From NCBI GenBank assembly GCA_021781415.1, contig JAJXWW010000101.1, forward strand, positions 1 to 45,718: a stretch of 45,718 nt of DNA, in the 5' to 3' direction. Position numbers and translations under genes: made by a program. The notes beneath the pieces were generated by a model. It had not been told where the DNA came from. It searched no databases and was given only the letters and a program-made list of their open reading frames with translations. This DNA is from Planctomycetota bacterium (lineage in GTDB: Bacteria; Planctomycetota; Planctomycetia; Gemmatales; Gemmataceae). This document shows positions 41,057 to 45,718 of the stretch, piece after piece (position 1 is the first letter of the stretch; each line of letters begins with the position of its first letter).

Positions 41057-44000
41057 ATGAAGACGAGCGGCGAGTTTGGGGCGTTTTTCAGGGAGATCCG
41101 TGAAGGACTGGGACTCTCGCTCCGCGAATTCTGCCGCCGCAACGGCTTCGACCAGGCGAATGTGAGCCGGCTCGAACGGGGACTTGTCCCTCCTCCGAAG
41201 AGCCAGAAGGTTCTGACCACGTACGCGAAGGGTCTTCGGCTGAAGCCCAAATCCCCCGAGTGGGACCGGTTCATGACCCTCGCAAAGCCCCCTGTCGAAA
41301 AGCCCCGCGGCCAGGGCCACAAGAACTGGGTAACCGCACGGCACCTCGAAGACTGGGCCGGAACGCTGGAAGCGCGTAGTCTCCTACCGCAACTCGTCCG
41401 CCGCCTCATCCGTGCCACAGCTACCGGACTGGTTCGCGTCGAATTTCCCGACGGCGAACAGATTCAGCGCCCCGGATGGGACGGGCTGGTGGATGCCTCC
41501 GATGACGCCGAATTCGTGCCCAAGGGAGTGAGCGCCTGGGAGATTGGGGTCGAGAAAGACCCAAAGAAGAAGGCTGAGAAGGATTTCGCGAATCGCCAGG
41601 AGGAATCTCTGGGCCTCGTGAAGCGAAAGAGTACCTTTGTCTTCGTCACCCCGCGGAAGTGGCAGAATAAAGGGCTTTGGGTTGAGAAGAAGACCGAACT
41701 CAAGAGTTGGAAAGAGATCCGGGTATACGACTCGGCGTCCCTCGAAGAGTGGCTCGAAAGCGCGCCCGCCGTGGACATTTGGCTCGCCCGCCAGCTTGGC
41801 CTCCGCCCGCCGGGACTCATCGATGTGGATGAGCACTGGAAGGATCTCGAAGCTCTCACAGACCCCAGCTTCAGGGCGGAGGTGTACCTCGCCTCCCGAG
41901 AGAAGGAGCTGGAGCAGCTCAAGGAGTGGCTGAAAGGCCCCGCCGACACCCTCGTCATCCAAAACCGTTCGCCGTCCGAGGCGCTCGACTTCGTCGTCGC
42001 CGCAAGCCGCAAACCGGAACTCGGAGAGGAGTTTGCCGCGCGTGCCGTCATTGTTGAGGCGCGCGACGCGTGGCGATCGCTCGCGGGGAGTGGTTCGAGA
42101 CTCCTCCTTGTGGCCCACCCTGCCCTCAGCATTGAGGCGGAACTTATCGCCGAAGCGGTTCGGAAAGGTCATCATGTTATCGTGTGCGCGAGCGAGCTGT
42201 CCCTCGCGCAGTGCAGGCGAATTGAGCTGTCCCGCGTTTCCAGCCTTGCGCTCCAGCAAGCTCTTGTGGCTCAGGGCATCGATCACGTGAGAGCCGCTGA
42301 GCTTGCGTCGATTGCCGGAGGAAGCATTGCCGTGCTGAAGCGGCGCACCGCGCGCCACCCCGGTACTGTTCACCCGGAGTGGAGCCGTCCGCCGAACGTT
42401 CGGTCGGTCGTCCCCTTTCTCCTCGCCGGACAGTGGAGCGACGTATCCGAGGGAGATCGGCTCGCGCTTGCGAAGCTCGCCGGAGTCCCCTATTCCGAGG
42501 TCGTCGAACTTGCGGAGCGATGGGCTGCCTCTCCCGATCCGATGCTAAACCGCGGCCCGTCCCAGTGGGAACTGGTATCTCGCGAGGACTCGTGGGCACT
42601 CGCCTCCCACGCGCTCGGCGACGAGGAGCTTCGCCGGTTCAAGGAGGTCGCGCTTGAGGTGCTTGGCGAACTCGATCCGGCGTGCGAGCTGCCAAGCGAG
42701 GAGAGATGGAAGGCAAATGTACTGGGGAAAGTTCCCACACACTCCAAAACGCTCCTGACTGGGTTAGCCGAATCGCTTGCGCTTCTCGGTGCGAGACCGC
42801 CGGAAAAAAAGGGCAACTCGATCGCCCCGACGGACCTCGCTAGATACATCGTGCGAAGCCTGCTTGATGGCAAAGACTGGAAGGCATGGGGTTCGCTTTC
42901 CTCTGTCCTCCCGCTTCTCGCAGAGGCCTCTCCGGATGCATTGCTCACCGCACTTGAAAAGGATCTGAACAAAGGGTCGCCCGCGGTCCTGAATCTCTTC
43001 GATCGAGACTCGTCCCCAGTTTTCGGCTCGAACCTCCATACGGGGTTGCTCTTCGCCCTCGAAACCTTAGCGTGGGACTCAAACTCACTGTCGACAGTGA
43101 GCCGGTTGCTCGCGCGGCTCGATGAGGTCGCGCCGCCAACGAAGCTCGAAAACAGCCCGATGCGGACTTTGACGCAGATTTTCATGCCGTGGTACCCGCA
43201 GACGACGGTGCCCGTCAAGGACCGCGTAAAAATCCTTCAGAGCGTTGTCCGGAAGTACCCGAAGACCGGCTGGCGGCTACTCTTTGAGTTGCTGCCGACA
43301 CCGCGCTCGGTGGTTTTGACGAACGCCCGGCCAGCGTTTCGGAACTGGACGCTTGAGTGGTCGGAGGGGGTTGCGCGGGCTGATTATGCGTTCCAGGTCG
43401 AAGCGTGCGCGCATCTCGTGGTGGAGCTTGCCGGAAATGATGCGGGCCGACTGAAGGACGCGGTCGAGGTCTTCGAGTGCCTTCCGCCGTCAGCCCAGAC
43501 AAAGCTGCTCGAACGGATCGTGGGCATCGACCCCGCCACGTTGAGTACTGAGGATCGCCACACCCTTGGCGAGACACTCCGTGCGAAGATCAACAGGAAC
43601 CGGCAATTCGCTGAGCTGGACTGGGCGCTTAAGGGCACGGTGCTGGAGCAACTCGACAGACTCCGCGAACGTCTGGAGCCTGGTGATGCTGTTGCGAGAA
43701 ACGCGTGGCTCTTCGAAGACTACTGGAAAGTGCGATCGCAGATCGAGCGGCACGACGACGGAGCCGAGGATGCCCACAACGAGGTGGAGAGGCTTCGCAA
43801 ACAAGCGATTGTCGAGATCCGCACGGAGAAAGGCTGGGATGGGGTACTGGAGCTTGCCGGTGTCGCTGGAAGCCCCAATGACGTGGGCCAGGCGGTAGGC
43901 GCTGCGGGTGTCGAGGGCGACGATGCGCGCGTTCTGCCGCGATTGCTCACGGATAGCCGCAAAGGGATTGCCGAGTTCGCGAAGGCGTATGTGCGAGTAA

Positions 44001-45100
44001 GACAGTATCAAGGATGGGAGTGGGTCGAGACGCTTTCCCTCGATCGATGGTCGGACGAGCAGATCGTCGAGTTCGCGCTCGCCTTGCCATCGGAACCCAG
44101 GGCGTGGGATCTTGCCTCGGCAAGGGGATCGAAGGCGGAGGAGCAGTATTGGAAGAAAGTTAAACATTGTTTCAGCGAGAATGCTGAAGACCAGATCTGG
44201 GCCTGCTCGATGTTCGGCAAGGTCGGCCGAGCCTTCGATGCCGTGCGCCAGCTCTCGATGGCGCGGCACCGCGACGTGAAACTGGACCCAGCTGCCATTA
44301 TCCAGGTACTCCAACAGGGCCGCGACGCTTTGTCCGACCTGGACCAACACGCTCACTTATCTCTGGTGGTCTACGACATAAAGGTGCTCATCCAGGATCT
44401 CCAAAACTTGGTGGAGGCCGGCGACGCCCGCGTCGAGGCGGATACGGTGGCGAGCCTCGAATGGACGTACCTCGCGCTACTCGATGGTCAACCCACAAAC
44501 CCGAAGATTCTCCACAGGCGGCTTGCCGAGAAGCCGGAATTTCTCATCGAGCTTCTCGAACTTCTCTTCCGCCGAAGTGATGAGCGGAAAGAAGAGAGGC
44601 CGGAACCATCGGAGAATGATCGTGCCCTTGCGGTGCAGGTTTATCGTCTTCTTAACTCCTGGCACCGTGTTCCGGGGACCGGATCGGATGGGTCGGTGGA
44701 CGAGGATCGTCTCCGCCACTGGATCGATTCGGTTCAGACATTAGCAGAAAAAGATGGCTGGCGTAAGAGGGCGGACATCAGGATCGGAAACGTCCTCGCC
44801 TATGCTCCGCCGGAGCCGGATGGAACCTGGCCTTGCACACCAGTGCGAGATGCCATCGAGGAGTTCGGCACCGAGGCTCTCGCGGACGGCTTCGAGACGG
44901 CCATCATGAACGAGCGAGGTGCATACTGGAAGGCACCGGATGAAGGAGGAGACCAAGAGCGAGGACTCGCAAAGCAATACTTCGACTGGGCAGACGCCCT
45001 TCGGATCGAGTGGCCGAAGACCGCGGCGTCGCTCCGTCGTGTGGGCGAAAGCTACGAAACCGACGCACGCAGGGAGGATGCGGAAGCGGAAACACGCTGA
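41057..45100 (+). CDS. HTH / nuclease-like / degenerate NTPase / helical-repeat protein, possible defence protein
   Basis: A 1347-aa protein, start ATG 41057, AGGAGG at ideal spacing. Residues 1-60 are an Xre-type HTH (SLREFCRRNGFDQANVSRLE). Residues ~90-250: TATGLVRVEFPDG, RPGWDGLVD with D142, GVSAWEIGVEKDPKKKAEKDF with E162, TFVFVTPRKW, then SASLEEWLESAPAVDIWLARQLG. I read this as a PD-(D/E)XK-like domain. Residues ~270-550 resemble a STAND-type NTPase in pattern, but the P-loop position reads TLVIQNRSPSEAL, with no GxxGxGKS. From ~550 to the end it is mostly helical and TPR/HEAT-like, rich in Glu and Arg. No transmembrane helices. It faces the AbiE pair across a 198-bp gap. I know of no characterised member. 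Defence role is inferred. Confidence 0.7.
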   Translation: MKTSGEFGAFFREIREGLGLSLREFCRRNGFDQANVSRLERGLVPPPKSQKVLTTYAKGLRLKPKSPEWDRFMTLAKPPVEKPRGQGHKNWVTARHLEDWAGTLEARSLLPQLVRRLIRATATGLVRVEFPDGEQIQRPGWDGLVDASDDAEFVPKGVSAWEIGVEKDPKKKAEKDFANRQEESLGLVKRKSTFVFVTPRKWQNKGLWVEKKTELKSWKEIRVYDSASLEEWLESAPAVDIWLARQLGLRPPGLIDVDEHWKDLEALTDPSFRAEVYLASREKELEQLKEWLKGPADTLVIQNRSPSEALDFVVAASRKPELGEEFAARAVIVEARDAWRSLAGSGSRLLLVAHPALSIEAELIAEAVRKGHHVIVCASELSLAQCRRIELSRVSSLALQQALVAQGIDHVRAAELASIAGGSIAVLKRRTARHPGTVHPEWSRPPNVRSVVPFLLAGQWSDVSEGDRLALAKLAGVPYSEVVELAERWAASPDPMLNRGPSQWELVSREDSWALASHALGDEELRRFKEVALEVLGELDPACELPSEERWKANVLGKVPTHSKTLLTGLAESLALLGARPPEKKGNSIAPTDLARYIVRSLLDGKDWKAWGSLSSVLPLLAEASPDALLTALEKDLNKGSPAVLNLFDRDSSPVFGSNLHTGLLFALETLAWDSNSLSTVSRLLARLDEVAPPTKLENSPMRTLTQIFMPWYPQTTVPVKDRVKILQSVVRKYPKTGWRLLFELLPTPRSVVLTNARPAFRNWTLEWSEGVARADYAFQVEACAHLVVELAGNDAGRLKDAVEVFECLPPSAQTKLLERIVGIDPATLSTEDRHTLGETLRAKINRNRQFAELDWALKGTVLEQLDRLRERLEPGDAVARNAWLFEDYWKVRSQIERHDDGAEDAHNEVERLRKQAIVEIRTEKGWDGVLELAGVAGSPNDVGQAVGAAGVEGDDARVLPRLLTDSRKGIAEFAKAYVRVRQYQGWEWVETLSLDRWSDEQIVEFALALPSEPRAWDLASARGSKAEEQYWKKVKHCFSENAEDQIWACSMFGKVGRAFDAVRQLSMARHRDVKLDPAAIIQVLQQGRDALSDLDQHAHLSLVVYDIKVLIQDLQNLVEAGDARVEADTVASLEWTYLALLDGQPTNPKILHRRLAEKPEFLIELLELLFRRSDERKEERPEPSENDRALAVQVYRLLNSWHRVPGTGSDGSVDEDRLRHWIDSVQTLAEKDGWRKRADIRIGNVLAYAPPEPDGTWPCTPVRDAIEEFGTEALADGFETAIMNERGAYWKAPDEGGDQERGLAKQYFDWADALRIEWPKTAASLRRVGESYETDARREDAEAETR

Positions 45101-45305
45101 GGATTCTCCATCCAGGCATCGGCTTACTGTGGGCGGGTCAGCTGGCTGAAGGGGGCTGTTGCTGCCAGAATGGCAGGGTTGGGGGGGAGCAATCGAGCGG
45201 GATGAGGGGTTTCGGCGGGGAGAATAGCGAGAGAATGCGCGGAATACCGCGGTCCCGACCCTTCCACCCTCGAGATGCAGGCGACGGGGCGCTTTCGATA
45301 GGCGC

Positions 45306-45518
45306 TTACTTTTGCAGCATGATGTATCGCCAGTGGTGCGGCAGGTTCTGTCGGTAGCGCCAGCCGGGCTGAGAGTCCATCGCATCGGCTTTGTTGATGT
45401 GCTGGATCGGGACGACGGCATTCTGGGCATTGGAAGCAAACCGGCTCAAATGAAGCATTCCCCAACCGACGAGCAGGACAATCCCGGTCGTCGTCAGAAA
45501 AAGCGGCCAGCGTTTCAT
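45306..45518 (-). CDS. Small single-helix membrane protein, unknown
   Basis: A 70-aa protein: MKRW, a membrane helix (FLTTTGIVLLVGWGMLHLS), then about 45 hydrophilic residues with VVPIQHINKADAM and NLPHHWRYIML. ATG 45518 follows AAGGAG at good spacing, supporting expression. No relatives recognised. The flanking regions 45101-45305 and 45519-45718 hold no gene, hairpin or promoter I could point to. Confidence 0.55.
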   Translation of the reverse strand: MKRWPLFLTTTGIVLLVGWGMLHLSRFASNAQNAVVPIQHINKADAMDSQPGWRYRQNLPHHWRYIMLQK

Positions 45519-45718
45519 TTCATGGCTCCTTACCCGAACGATCTCGTCTCTGGCCCCGCCGCATTCAAGCCGCACGCACATCGGCGGAGCGAGGCTATCC
45601 TTCCCCGCGCCAAGCTGCGCTTCGCAATGCAACAACCTATCGCGCGACGATTGGTCGATGCTTCTACGACAAGTTCAAGAACGATGCAAGAGCAGTTGCT
45701 CGCAAGCGATTGAACTGG

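Overview
The window is about 45.7 kb of GC-rich bacterial chromosome, densely coded on both strands. It looks like a Planctomycetota genome, most likely Gemmatales/Gemmataceae. The reasons are a Gfo/Idh/MocA oxidoreductase with an export signal, a Uma2-type nuclease, several small families I associate with planctomycetes (an 84-aa protein, a DUF5684-like membrane protein, a zinc-ribbon/HEAT membrane protein), many lone two-component proteins, and C-rich/G-rich palindromic intergenic repeats. This assignment is inferred from gene content. No rRNA, tRNA, CRISPR array or insertion sequence was recognised.

Layout. 1-922: C-terminal part of an ATP-dependent DNA ligase with a WGR domain. 1081-5664: an envelope cluster (leader peptide, MsbA-like ABC exporter, GT39 and GT2 glycosyltransferases). 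5851-8360: cysteine desulfurase coupled to an enolase-superfamily enzyme. 8517-10457: a promoter plus an AAA ATPase/TOPRIM-like pair that looks like a defence module. 10503-12480: a lone receiver protein coupled to a Nudix-MBL fusion. 12482-17693, all minus strand: ispH, a winged-helix regulator with a membrane protein, a Uma2 nuclease, palindromic repeats, and a sigma/anti-sigma/exported-protein group. 17864-21536: DNA glycosylase, 5-methylcytosine methyltransferase and probable restriction endonuclease. 21537-26821: housekeeping genes (Gfo/Idh oxidoreductase, ilvN, yidD, rnpA, a CbpA-type dnaJ, a HemL-like aminotransferase). 26845-31669: a large hybrid histidine kinase and a divergent smaller kinase. 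31680-34148: a large membrane protein with zinc-finger-like motifs. 34276-37353: an iron-uptake operon (feoA, feoA, feoB and a small Cys-rich protein) behind a strong promoter and a Fur-like operator. 37548-39165: a frameshifted zinc-ribbon/HEAT gene and a small membrane protein. 39172-45100: an accessory island with an AbiE-type toxin-antitoxin pair facing a 1347-aa HTH/nuclease-like/degenerate-NTPase protein. 45306-45518: a small membrane protein.

Three separate modules have the look of genome defence: the ATPase/TOPRIM pair, the glycosylase-methyltransferase-endonuclease operon, and the AbiE/giant-protein island. The best candidate for an undescribed system is the 1347-aa protein at 41057-45100. 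It has an N-terminal HTH, a nuclease-like domain and a P-loop-less NTPase-like region, and its own promoter carries a perfect palindrome over the -10 box, which suggests self-repression. Across the non-coding AT-rich gap sits an AbiEii toxin whose catalytic DxD appears to have lost its first aspartate.

Start codons were chosen from ribosome-binding sites, overlaps with the upstream gene and family length. Several are alternatives and are flagged as such. Promoter and operator calls are by eye.
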